Origin: a virus
Length of the DNA: 34,181 nt
IMG/VR virus record: IMGVR_UViG_3300017733_000020
Coordinates: 1-34,181 of that record
Direction: 5' to 3' (one strand)
The position numbers were made by a program, and so were the translations under genes. The notes under the pieces were generated by a model. It saw only the letters and a program-made list of their open reading frames with translations. It had not been told where the DNA came from and did no database searches. Of the stretch, positions 7,973 to 16,233 are shown piece after piece; positions within the stretch are counted from its first letter, which is position 1, and each line of letters opens with the position of its first letter.

Positions 7973-9735
7973 TGGATACTATAAGTTATAGTGGTATTAA
8001 CATTTGTTACACTAGAGATATAGATTTATCAGATCAAGCTAAAGAACTACTGAGAGATTACTATATGCTTAAGCATGAGACATCTCCTCAAGAAGCTTTT
8101 GCTAGAGCATCTGTTGCATATTGTGAAGGTGACTTAAAATTTGCACAACGTATATATGATTATGCTAGTAAGAGATGGTTTATGTTTGCTAGTCCTGTCC
8201 TTAGTAATGCACCTAACATAGGTAAAAAGTGGAAAGCTTTACCTATATCTTGTTTCTTAACTTATGTAGGTGATACATTACAAGATTTAATCTCACATAA
8301 TTCTGAGGTTGCATGGTTATCTGTTAAAGGTGGTGGGGTTGGGGGTCACTGGTCTGATGTGAGGGCAGTCGGTGATAAATCCCCTGGCCCTATTCCTTTT
8401 CTAAAAGTTGTTGACTCACAAATGACAGCATACAAACAAGGTAAAACTAGGAAAGGTAGCTATGCAGCATACATGGACGTTTCTCACCCTGACATTGTAG
8501 AGTTTATTAATTTTAAATTACCCACAGGTGGTGATGCTAATCGTAAATGTTTTAATTTATTTAATGCTGTTAATGTAACAGATAAGTTTATGAAAGCTGT
8601 AGAAACTGATGGTATGTGGGAGTTAAAAGATCCTGACTTAAATAGTATAGACTATGTAAGAGATACTATTAGAGCTAGAGATTTATGGCAACGTATATTA
8701 GAAGCTAGGTTTAGAACAGGCTCACCTTATATAAACTTTATTGATACAGCTAATAAACATTTACCTGAAGAACAAAAGATGTTAGGTTTAAAAATACATG
8801 GTAGTAATTTATGTAATGAAATACATTTAGCTACTAATGAAGAACGTACTGCTGTATGTTGTTTGTCTAGTGTTAATCTAGAAATGTATGATGAGTGGAA
8901 AGACACCACTATGATTAAAGACTTAACTAGATTCTTAGATAATGTATTACAAAAGTTTATTGATAATGCACCTGAAGATTTAGATAAAGCTAAACGTAGT
9001 GCAATAGCTGAACGATCTTTAGGACTAGGTGCTATGGGATTTCATGGCTACTTACAAAAAATGAATATACCTTTTGAGAGTCCTATTGCGAAAGGTCTTA
9101 ACAAACGTATCTTTAGAACTATTAAAATGGAAGCTCTTGAAGAGAGCCGATTGTTAGCTAAAGAAAAAGGTGAGCCATCAGATATGCAAGGTTCAGGTAA
9201 ACGTAATGCACACTTGTTAGCTGTTGCACCTAATGCTAATAGCTCTATCATATGTGGTTGTACACCTAGTATTGAACCTGTTAAGTCTAATGCTTATGTT
9301 CATAGAACTAGAGCAGGATCACACTTAATTAAAAATAAATATTTAGAAAAAGTATTATTAAAGTATCATAAGAATACAGATGAAATGTGGAAGTCTATTA
9401 TAAGTAATGAGGGTTCTGTACAACATTGTGTATTCTTAAATCCATATGAAAGATCTATATTTAAAACAGCATTTGAATTAGATCAGGAGTGGATTGTAGA
9501 ACATGCAGCAGATAGACAAACATTTATATGCCAAGGACAGTCAGTTAATTTATTCTTTCCTGCTGGTAGTGATAAAAGTTATGTTAATTCTGTACATGTA
9601 AGAGCTTGGAAAGCTAACTTAAAGGGTCTGTATTATTTAAGAACTAGTGCAGCAAACCAAGCAGATAAAGTAGGCACTCAGATTCCAAGAGATGCTTTAA
9701 AAGATGCAGTAGAATGTGTTGCTTGTGAGGGATAA
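7972..9735 (+). CDS. nrdA: Class I ribonucleotide reductase, large (alpha) subunit
   Basis: A 587-residue catalytic subunit that reduces ribonucleotides to deoxyribonucleotides in the cytoplasm with NrdB. The start is ATG 7972 (TAATG overlap with the previous stop, AAAGGG upstream); a TTG at 7966 is an alternative. Conserved residues, numbered from this ATG: C94 (PISCFL), the N279-L-C281-N-E283 active-site triad, C296 (AVCCLSS) which pairs with C94, the tyrosine pair Y554-Y555 (GLYYLRT) that carries the radical, and a C-terminal C582-x2-C585 that would be re-reduced by thioredoxin or glutaredoxin. The usual N-terminal ATP-cone of about 90 residues is absent, so dATP feedback inhibition at that site should be missing. 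Class I is inferred from the downstream NrdB. Confidence 0.96.
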   Translation: MDTISYSGINICYTRDIDLSDQAKELLRDYYMLKHETSPQEAFARASVAYCEGDLKFAQRIYDYASKRWFMFASPVLSNAPNIGKKWKALPISCFLTYVGDTLQDLISHNSEVAWLSVKGGGVGGHWSDVRAVGDKSPGPIPFLKVVDSQMTAYKQGKTRKGSYAAYMDVSHPDIVEFINFKLPTGGDANRKCFNLFNAVNVTDKFMKAVETDGMWELKDPDLNSIDYVRDTIRARDLWQRILEARFRTGSPYINFIDTANKHLPEEQKMLGLKIHGSNLCNEIHLATNEERTAVCCLSSVNLEMYDEWKDTTMIKDLTRFLDNVLQKFIDNAPEDLDKAKRSAIAERSLGLGAMGFHGYLQKMNIPFESPIAKGLNKRIFRTIKMEALEESRLLAKEKGEPSDMQGSGKRNAHLLAVAPNANSSIICGCTPSIEPVKSNAYVHRTRAGSHLIKNKYLEKVLLKYHKNTDEMWKSIISNEGSVQHCVFLNPYERSIFKTAFELDQEWIVEHAADRQTFICQGQSVNLFFPAGSDKSYVNSVHVRAWKANLKGLYYLRTSAANQADKVGTQIPRDALKDAVECVACEG

Positions 9736-9738
9736 TAC

Positions 9739-10197
9739 ATGTTTAAAAGATTCGATAGAGAACTATTTGAAAAGTTTGATAAACTAGCAAGAGATGCAGG
9801 TAAAAGATATTGGAAAGCCAAGGGCTATCATGTAATAGATAATACAGATAGATATGGCCCTGACTTAATAGTTACACCTGTCGGTGGTGATGAATATTCT
9901 AATGGAGATTTTTATTGTGAAGTCGAAATCAAAAGACCCTGGAAAGGAAAAGATTTCCAGTATCCTCAAATCCAAATACCAGGGAGAAAAGCTAAGTTTC
10001 TTAACAAAGACAAGTACAATCTTCCGATCTGTTTTCTCGTCCTTAATGCTGATCAAACCTATGGATACCTTATTGAAGGTGAAACGTTGGCTGAGACTCC
10101 TCTTGTTGAAGTGCCTAATAAGTATGTATGGAAAGGTGAGAAATTTTTTAGAATACCTGCTGAAACTATAGAACCTGTGGAGATACCTAGTGAATAA
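9739..10197 (+). CDS. Small PD-(D/E)XK nuclease-like protein
   Basis: 152 residues starting 3 bases after nrdA. It has the layout of a minimal PD-(D/E)XK core: an N-terminal helix (RELFEKFDKLARDAGKRYWK), then RYGPD-LIV with D42, then after a short loop YCEVEIKRPW with E63 and K65, then a Q-containing strand (YPQIQIPGRK). The later part (CFLVLNADQTYGYLIEG) is predicted beta structure. This arrangement suggests a metal-dependent endonuclease acting on host or phage DNA, consistent with two other nucleases in the same operon. The call is from motif spacing only; a non-catalytic DNA-binding relative is possible. Confidence 0.55.
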   Translation: MFKRFDRELFEKFDKLARDAGKRYWKAKGYHVIDNTDRYGPDLIVTPVGGDEYSNGDFYCEVEIKRPWKGKDFQYPQIQIPGRKAKFLNKDKYNLPICFLVLNADQTYGYLIEGETLAETPLVEVPNKYVWKGEKFFRIPAETIEPVEIPSE

Positions 10198-10471
10198 AAA
10201 ACCTGTACCTAAAATTAATACGAATAGTATAACTGTTGTTGAGTGGAAAGATGCTCAATGTGATTCAGATTGGGGAGAAATAGAACCTCCTGAATTAGCT
10301 AAAGTAATTACTGCTGGATTTTTAATATCAGAAAATAAAGAAGCCATATGCATAGGATCTACATGGGCTGATCCACATGCTAATGCTAGGATACATATTC
10401 CTAAAGCATGGATTTCTAGTAGAAGAACAGTTAATATAAAGAAAGACGAATCTGATGAAGATAGAGATTGA
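10190..10471 (+). CDS. Small phage protein of unknown function
   Basis: 93 residues from GTG 10190, overlapping the previous gene by 8 bases; no ATG is available near the N-terminus. Not recognised. The middle (GFLISENKEAICIGSTWAD) reads as beta hairpins and the C-terminus is highly charged (KKDESDEDRD). No signal peptide or membrane segment. The overlap with both neighbours and unbroken frame support it as a real gene of the nrdA transcription unit. Confidence 0.6.
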   Translation: MNKKPVPKINTNSITVVEWKDAQCDSDWGEIEPPELAKVITAGFLISENKEAICIGSTWADPHANARIHIPKAWISSRRTVNIKKDESDEDRD

Positions 10472-10721
10472 TAAAGAGTTAAGAAATATGTTTGTGAAAG
10501 AAGCACTTATAGAAATGAGAGATGAACTAGATGAAAAGTTTAAAACTAAACCTGAAACATTAAGAGGTTATAACTTACATTATAAATTAACAGATGCTAT
10601 AACACAGTTACTAGATGAACTTACAGTAGGTGGTAACTTTAAAGCTGAAGAAGAATTAAAAAATAAAAAAATGATAACAATCAATGAGTTAGAAGAAGGA
10701 GAAATATATACTAACACATAG
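10455..10721 (+). CDS. Small acidic helical protein of unknown function
   Basis: 88 residues, overlapping the previous gene by 17 bases. Mostly helical and charged, with a central stretch (GYNLHYKLTDAITQLLDEL) and an acidic tail (NELEEGEIYTNT). Not recognised. The start at 10455 has only a weak ribosome site; the in-frame ATG at 10488 (M12) is an alternative. It is the last gene before the terminator at 10775-10798. Confidence 0.6.
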   Translation: MKIEIDKELRNMFVKEALIEMRDELDEKFKTKPETLRGYNLHYKLTDAITQLLDELTVGGNFKAEEELKNKKMITINELEEGEIYTNT

Positions 10722-10774
10722 AAAATACTACTTGATTTAATAGTAAGTTTGTATAAAACTAATCATTAACCTAC

Positions 10775-10798
10775 AGGCTCATTCGAGCCTTTATTTTT
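10775..10798 (+). terminator. Rho-independent terminator after the nrdA unit
   Basis: A perfect 6-bp stem AGGCTC/GAGCCT with the tetraloop ATTC, followed by TTATTTTT. It ends the transcription unit of the replication genes and lies only 14 bases before nrdB, so nrdB and the cytochrome gene would be made by read-through or attenuation unless an unrecognised promoter lies in 10722-10775. Confidence 0.85.
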
Positions 10799-10811
10799 CC
10801 AAGGAGCAACA

Positions 10812-11798
10812 ATGAGTCTTACAAATCCCTCAGTAGTGTACAAGCCTTTTAAATATCCGTGGGCTGTAGAGTTTGCAGTACAGTCAGAGAAAGCCCATTG
10901 GGGTGAATGGGAAGCTAAGTTACAGGATGATGTAGCACAATGGCAGTCAGGTAAATTAACTGGAGCAGAAAAGAATCATATAACTCAGATACTTAGGTTG
11001 TTTACTCAAAGTGATGTAGCAGTAGGTACTAATTATCTTGAGTACTATATACAGAAATTTAAGAACAATGAGATTAGAGCTATGCTTACTAGCTTTACTA
11101 ATAGAGAGTTTGTGCATCAAAGAAGCTATGCATTACTTAATGATACTTTAGGATTACCTGAAGAAGAATACTCAGCTTTCCTAGATTATAAACAGATGAA
11201 AGATAAGATAGAGTTTATGAGTGACATAGATGTTACTACTCTATCAGGGTTAGGAAAATCTTTAGCTAGATCCGTAATGAATGAGGGTATGTCTTTGTTC
11301 TCAGCCTTTGCTATGCTACTTAACTATCAAAGAACAGGTAAGATGAAAGGCATGTGTGAGATTGTAGAGTGGTCAGTACGAGATGAGACTATGCATTGTG
11401 AGGGCATGGTTAAATTGTTTAGAGAGTTTTGTAAAGAACATCCAAGAATAGTTACAGATGAATTTAAGAAAGATATATATCAAATGTTTAGAGATGGTGT
11501 TAAGTTAGAAGATGCTGTAGTAGATACAGCCTTTGAGATGGGTGCTGTTAAAGGTCTTACTGCTGATCAAGTTAAGCATTACATTAGGTACATAGCAGAT
11601 AGAAGACTAATTCAGTTGGGATTAAAAGGAAACTTCAAGGTTAAAGAAAATCCTCTTGAGTGGCTTGATTGGATAGTGGGTGGTGATACCCTTAAGAATT
11701 TCTTTGAGGGTGTTGTGACTGACTACAATGCGTCAGGAATGACAGGTGATTGGGGTTGGGGAGACTCAATTAAAAAAGAAGAAAGGATTGCTGCATGA
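10812..11798 (+). CDS. nrdB: Class Ia-type ribonucleotide reductase, small (beta) subunit
   Basis: A 328-residue diiron protein that makes the radical used by NrdA. Metal ligands by alignment with E. coli NrdB: D68 (TQSDVAVG), E99 and H102 (NREFVHQRSY), E158 (SVMNEGMS), E192 and H195 (RDETMHCEG). Y106, four residues after H102, corresponds to the tyrosyl-radical Y122, so it is a tyrosyl-radical (Ia/Ib) type. ATG 10812 is preceded by a strong AAGGAG at 10801-10806. It is separated from nrdA by three small genes and a terminator. Its stop overlaps the cytochrome start (ATGA), so the two proteins are translated together. Confidence 0.96.
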   Translation: MSLTNPSVVYKPFKYPWAVEFAVQSEKAHWGEWEAKLQDDVAQWQSGKLTGAEKNHITQILRLFTQSDVAVGTNYLEYYIQKFKNNEIRAMLTSFTNREFVHQRSYALLNDTLGLPEEEYSAFLDYKQMKDKIEFMSDIDVTTLSGLGKSLARSVMNEGMSLFSAFAMLLNYQRTGKMKGMCEIVEWSVRDETMHCEGMVKLFREFCKEHPRIVTDEFKKDIYQMFRDGVKLEDAVVDTAFEMGAVKGLTADQVKHYIRYIADRRLIQLGLKGNFKVKENPLEWLDWIVGGDTLKNFFEGVVTDYNASGMTGDWGWGDSIKKEERIAA

Positions 11799-12094
11799 GA
11801 TTAATCTTATTAGTATCCTTACTTTTTAATCAAGTATTTGCAGGTGATATAAAACTAGGTGAAGCAAAGTTTATGAAAAACTGTAAACAATGTCATGGCC
11901 CAGCAGGTATGGGCCTAGCTAGTTATCCGAAAGTGTCAGGAAATAGTATAGAATATACAACTGATAAATTAAAAAAGTATAGAGATGGTATTGAGATAGG
12001 GCCGAACTCATCCTTAATGATAATGATGGCTAGGTCTTTATCAGATACAGATATAAAAAACTTAGCTACATATTTAAAAGATGCAAAAAGATAA
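11795..12094 (+). CDS. Secreted class I c-type cytochrome (c4/c553-like)
   Basis: 99 residues. The N-terminus MRLILLVSLLFNQVFA is a signal peptide with cleavage expected after A16, so the mature protein of about 83 residues would be exported to the periplasm. C30-K-Q-C33-H34 is the haem-attachment motif, with haem joined to both Cys and H34 as axial ligand; GPAGMGLASYPKVSG follows as in c4/c553 cytochromes. The C-terminal LSDTDIKNLATYLK helix is typical, and a Met in the SLMIMM stretch (most likely M75) would be the sixth ligand. Maturation would need the host haem-attachment system. The start overlaps the nrdB stop (ATGA), so it is part of the phage operon. Likely role: single-electron carrier that modifies host respiration during infection; this is inference. 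Confidence 0.9.
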   Translation: MRLILLVSLLFNQVFAGDIKLGEAKFMKNCKQCHGPAGMGLASYPKVSGNSIEYTTDKLKKYRDGIEIGPNSSLMIMMARSLSDTDIKNLATYLKDAKR

Positions 12095-12103
12095 CAGTTT
12101 ATT

Positions 12104-12202
12104 ATGATTAAATTTATACTTTGGTGTATGGCATTTTATATTGCTGCTATAAACCCTACAATGTTTGCAGGGCTGTATGTTTATTATATGTCTACAGGTT
12201 AA
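12104..12202 (+). CDS. Putative 32-residue membrane microprotein
   Basis: A short frame starting 9 bases after the cytochrome stop: MIKFILWCMAFYIAAINPTM followed by FAGLYVYYMSTG. It is almost entirely hydrophobic and could span the membrane once. No clear ribosome site is visible (the upstream bases are ACAGTTTATT), so expression would rely on coupling with the cytochrome gene. It overlaps the 3' end of the convergent virion gene by 4 bases. It could be a small membrane partner of the cytochrome, or a chance frame; length and lack of a ribosome site keep the confidence low. Confidence 0.35.
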   Translation: MIKFILWCMAFYIAAINPTMFAGLYVYYMSTG

Positions 12203-15200
12203 ATATCAATTAAACTATCTTTTATCATTAAGGCTTTTCCAAACTCTTTTGTTTCACTTAATTCTTTATTTTCAGGATGCATTTGTTGATACTTTTCTTC
12301 TATTTCTTTTCTTAATGCTTTGTTTAGTTGTTTATAATCTATATAATTGTTAAGTTTTATTAAGTCTTCTGATATTACAGATCCATCTCTTTTATCTACA
12401 CCATCTATTTTTAATCTATCTTTTGCACTAGTAAAAGCTTTTCTAATTTCTTTTTTTAATAATCTTTTTTTAGTACTGTCAGTAGATTTTTTATAAGTTT
12501 CTGTTTTCATTAAATTAAGAACTTCATTTTCCATAAAATATAATCCATTAGAGATCACAACATTATCAAATGCTTTTATACCTATGGGTTTATATACTTC
12601 CATTCTCCAAGGTACTATACCTAATCTTGTAATTTCTTTTTCAATTTTATTTTGATCTGGAGTCATTTTAAGACCCATAAAATTACTATAAAATCTACCT
12701 GCCCCTGATGGTGCTCCTTGTCTAAAGTATGATACTGCTTTTTCTAAACTATCTTTTCCATAATTATCAACCACATCAGGTAATTTATTTTTAACTTGAT
12801 TACTAAGAGATTCTATTAAAGCATTTCCATCTTTTTCTCCTGTATAAATATCTACACCTATATCTTTAGGATCTCTAGCCATTAAACCCTCATAACTTAA
12901 TCCATCGAGGTACTCTCTTATAGGTTTTATAGGTTGTAAAAATCTACCACCAAAATTAAAAAATGTTTCTGCAAGTCTTGTTAATCCCATTTCAAAAAAA
13001 GTACCATCTTTTAGGTCTTGAAAAGCCCTTAATAAAGCATCTGGAAATAAATCTAAATCTTTTGCTTTTAAACCAGCTACAGATTCTAAAACTGCTTCTA
13101 CACTATTATCTAAAGTTTTTACATCCGAATCTTTTGACAAGTCAAACATACGAATAAGTAATTCTGCCATTGCAAAGTAAGGTGCTACAGGAAAAAAAGC
13201 TCTAGCATCAAATGTAGCATCTCCTATTTTTAAATCCCACCAATCTCTGCTTCTGTTTTCAGGTTGCATCCTATATTGATATGCCATGTAAAGTGCAGTA
13301 CTACCTACAGCACCTCTAGCAGTAGCCTCTGTTCCTTTTTTTATTAAAGCTGCTCTTTGATCATCTGTTAATTTTCCTCCAACACCAAAATATTTTTTTC
13401 CCAATAACCCTGATAAGGTGTCATACATACCTGATGCTCCACCTATAGGACTAAATCTATATTGATAATTAATAGCATTGGCCATAAATCTAGGGAAGGC
13501 AACAGCTAAAGAAGCAAATGGTGTGTTTTCAAAAAAATTAATAAAACCCCTTGCAATATTATTACCTTGAGCTTCAATTATTGTGTCATCTATTTTAGCA
13601 CTTTTATTTGCACCAAATTGAAATGAAAAAGTAGCTCTCATAGCATCTTCAGTTGCTCTTTCTAATACCTCTTTTGGAATAGGAATATCATTTTTTAAAT
13701 AATCTTTATATAAATCTTTTCCTAAATATTTTAATTCTGATTCTACTGATGCTACAAAAGCAGACTTTCTAAAAAGAGCATCTTGAGCTAAATTTAAAGA
13801 TGCTAAAAATCTATTTACTGCATTTAATTTATCCTCTCCTTCACCAATAGCAAGAGTGTTTACTAATCTATTTTTAATAGTAGGGTTAAACTTTAATATT
13901 GCATCAGCTTCTAGAGATGTCATTCCGTAGTTAGCAAGTTTGCCCCATGTAGCAAATATATCTCCTATAGATTTTGGTTCTTGTATTTTTAAAACTGTAG
14001 GATCTGCTCCCATAGAAACAGCAACTCCTCTAATTGCTCTTTGAAATATAGATTCAAAAACATTAGCTGCTGTTTTCATTGTTAATGCACCTAGACCACC
14101 CATAACATTTAAACTAGTAGTAGACAATGCAGAAGTTACCCAAATTTTAGAAGTTCTTTCTAGGGTATGAAAGCCATTAGTAAATGCAGAAAGTGGTGAA
14201 GGATTAAATTGTTCAGTATAAACAGTTTCCATAAACTCTCTAGCTTTTTTATCTGTACCTGCCATAGCCCTAGTTAAATTTGACACATACGAATATGGCT
14301 GAAATATTTTTGCACTATCAGAAACTGAAGTGTTCATTGCTTTAGAAAATTCTTCTGGTGTTATGTCATACTTTTTTAAAACATCTAATAAATTATTTTG
14401 TACACTTTTTGTGTAAGTATCAGGATCAACACCTGCTCTTACAGCAGCTTGTTCTATTGTTAAAGCATCTAGTTTTCCTAAATTTCCTATAACTTCATTT
14501 ACAGCAGTAGATATATTTTTTAACTTACCACCTACAAGTATTTTTGCTTTTCCTGATCTATCTATTTTAGGAACATAAGTTGTAGGATCAGATTTTATTA
14601 TATGTCCTGCAATTCTAACAGCTACAGGAAATAATTTATTGTGTACTTGTGATTGAAGTAACTTGTTTTTTTCTGTAGATAATTTATCAATTACAAGTCT
14701 TCCAGCATTAGGGTCTGCATTATAAACTTTAGCTATTTGCTCATCTGTTTTACTTAACTGTCTTTCTAACTCTTTTAATGCAGGATCTTTATTTGTAACA
14801 GATTTACCTTTATTTATTTTTTTCTCAAATTCTTTTACTGTTTTTTCTGCATCTTTTAATTCCTTAGAAAAAAATATTCCAGGCAAAGTACTTACCCCAC
14901 CAAGAGCACCAGAAACTACACCTCTTAATACAATATTAGATTTATCAAAAGTTTCTTTTCTATATTGTTGAACGGCAAGTCCTTCATCAAGTCCTCCTGC
15001 ATAACTTCCTATTAAACCTTCTACTCCAAAACCAGTACTAAACTGTGCAATTCTATTTTGTCTTACATGTGATTTAAGTTGTTTGTCAACTTCTTTTATT
15101 TTATTTTTAATTTCTGTTCTTTTTGCTTTATTTTTTAATCCTGGTTTTAAATTTTTAAGAAGTATTTTTTGATTAAGTTGTTTTCTTGCTAGTGATAATG

Positions 15201-16233
15201 CAGTTTTACTACCTGCTACACTTACTGCTTTTCCTGCAATAGCCCCAAAGTATGTCATTGGATCAAAAGCTAAAGCATTAGCAATATCAGCAAAGGCTTC
15301 AAATTTATTGTAACCTCCATCTATAATTGGTATAGCTTCCCATAAAGTAAATGCATATCCTGCTGCTGTTCTTTGTGCTTTGTTTGCTTTACTTGTCCAA
15401 AGCACTTCCTGAGTTAAATCAATATTGTTATAATAAACTTCCCTTATATGTGTAGCAAATTTTCTTACATATTCTTTTTTTGATTCTTCTTTTTTATCAT
15501 ACTCATAATCTTTTCCAAATCTAAAAACCATATAATCTTCTACTCGATCAAAGTAATCTTGATTTTTATATAAATCATTGTACTTAATTTTAAATGTATT
15601 AGTTACAGGTTCTTGTTGTTCTACAGGTGTGGCAGAACCTACTATAGGCTGTGCTTGTTTTTGTTGCTTAAATGGTTGAGCAGCCGAAATATTTTTTAGT
15701 ACACTATCCCTGTAATCCTGTGTTTGTTTTACACCCATAGGATTTTTATCTAAAAGAGTTTCTCCACCATTGTATGCTTGAAGAACTTTATTAGGATCAT
15801 TGTTATATTTCTTTTTTAAATGCTGAAGAAACTTAGCTGCACCTATAACATTATTTCTAGGATCATTTGGATTTTGATTGGGTATGTATTTGTTACGAAT
15901 AACAGGCATGAGTTGCATCATACCTATTTCACCATCTTCACCTTCAGCACTAGGATCAAAATTAGATTCTTGTTTTGCTATAGATTTTAACAGTTGAGGA
16001 TTTATATTGTATTCTTTACCTACCTCTTTAAATATAAAATCATACTTTGTTTCTTTTAAAATAATTTCATCTACATCTTCAAGTTTAGATTCAGGTTCTT
16101 TTACAATATTTTGTTGTTGTTGTGTTTCTAATTGTTGTCTTTGAAAAGTATCAAAAACTTCTTGTTGTTCATCTTCATTTAATTCTTCTTCAGAAGCAAA
16201 CTTTAAACCATTTAAATTATAAGTATATTTCAT
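12199..16233 (-). CDS. Internal virion protein with lytic transglycosylase domain (T7 gp16-like)
   Basis: 1344 residues, close to the 1318 of T7 gp16. After a Gln-rich N-terminus, residues about 64-160 form an SLT-type lytic transglycosylase: IAKQESNFDP with catalytic E89, GEIGMMQLMP (101-110), and LQAYNGGE (151-158). In T7-like phages such a protein is ejected into the cell, cuts peptidoglycan locally and forms part of a channel for DNA entry. The remaining 1100 residues are mainly helical with Ala/Gly-rich and amphipathic sections (for example SALSTTSLNVMGGLGALTM), consistent with channel formation. It is the last gene of the minus-strand unit. The start ATG overlaps the previous stop by one base. 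Confidence 0.9.
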   Translation of the reverse strand: MKYTYNLNGLKFASEEELNEDEQQEVFDTFQRQQLETQQQQNIVKEPESKLEDVDEIILKETKYDFIFKEVGKEYNINPQLLKSIAKQESNFDPSAEGEDGEIGMMQLMPVIRNKYIPNQNPNDPRNNVIGAAKFLQHLKKKYNNDPNKVLQAYNGGETLLDKNPMGVKQTQDYRDSVLKNISAAQPFKQQKQAQPIVGSATPVEQQEPVTNTFKIKYNDLYKNQDYFDRVEDYMVFRFGKDYEYDKKEESKKEYVRKFATHIREVYYNNIDLTQEVLWTSKANKAQRTAAGYAFTLWEAIPIIDGGYNKFEAFADIANALAFDPMTYFGAIAGKAVSVAGSKTALSLARKQLNQKILLKNLKPGLKNKAKRTEIKNKIKEVDKQLKSHVRQNRIAQFSTGFGVEGLIGSYAGGLDEGLAVQQYRKETFDKSNIVLRGVVSGALGGVSTLPGIFFSKELKDAEKTVKEFEKKINKGKSVTNKDPALKELERQLSKTDEQIAKVYNADPNAGRLVIDKLSTEKNKLLQSQVHNKLFPVAVRIAGHIIKSDPTTYVPKIDRSGKAKILVGGKLKNISTAVNEVIGNLGKLDALTIEQAAVRAGVDPDTYTKSVQNNLLDVLKKYDITPEEFSKAMNTSVSDSAKIFQPYSYVSNLTRAMAGTDKKAREFMETVYTEQFNPSPLSAFTNGFHTLERTSKIWVTSALSTTSLNVMGGLGALTMKTAANVFESIFQRAIRGVAVSMGADPTVLKIQEPKSIGDIFATWGKLANYGMTSLEADAILKFNPTIKNRLVNTLAIGEGEDKLNAVNRFLASLNLAQDALFRKSAFVASVESELKYLGKDLYKDYLKNDIPIPKEVLERATEDAMRATFSFQFGANKSAKIDDTIIEAQGNNIARGFINFFENTPFASLAVAFPRFMANAINYQYRFSPIGGASGMYDTLSGLLGKKYFGVGGKLTDDQRAALIKKGTEATARGAVGSTALYMAYQYRMQPENRSRDWWDLKIGDATFDARAFFPVAPYFAMAELLIRMFDLSKDSDVKTLDNSVEAVLESVAGLKAKDLDLFPDALLRAFQDLKDGTFFEMGLTRLAETFFNFGGRFLQPIKPIREYLDGLSYEGLMARDPKDIGVDIYTGEKDGNALIESLSNQVKNKLPDVVDNYGKDSLEKAVSYFRQGAPSGAGRFYSNFMGLKMTPDQNKIEKEITRLGIVPWRMEVYKPIGIKAFDNVVISNGLYFMENEVLNLMKTETYKKSTDSTKKRLLKKEIRKAFTSAKDRLKIDGVDKRDGSVISEDLIKLNNYIDYKQLNKALRKEIEEKYQQMHPENKELSETKEFGKALMIKDSLIDI

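Noticed and set aside
11795-12094. The cytochrome as host DNA contamination or an assembly chimera
   Set aside because: It is translationally coupled to nrdB (ATGA) and followed without a break by the phage virion operon, with the same AT-rich composition.
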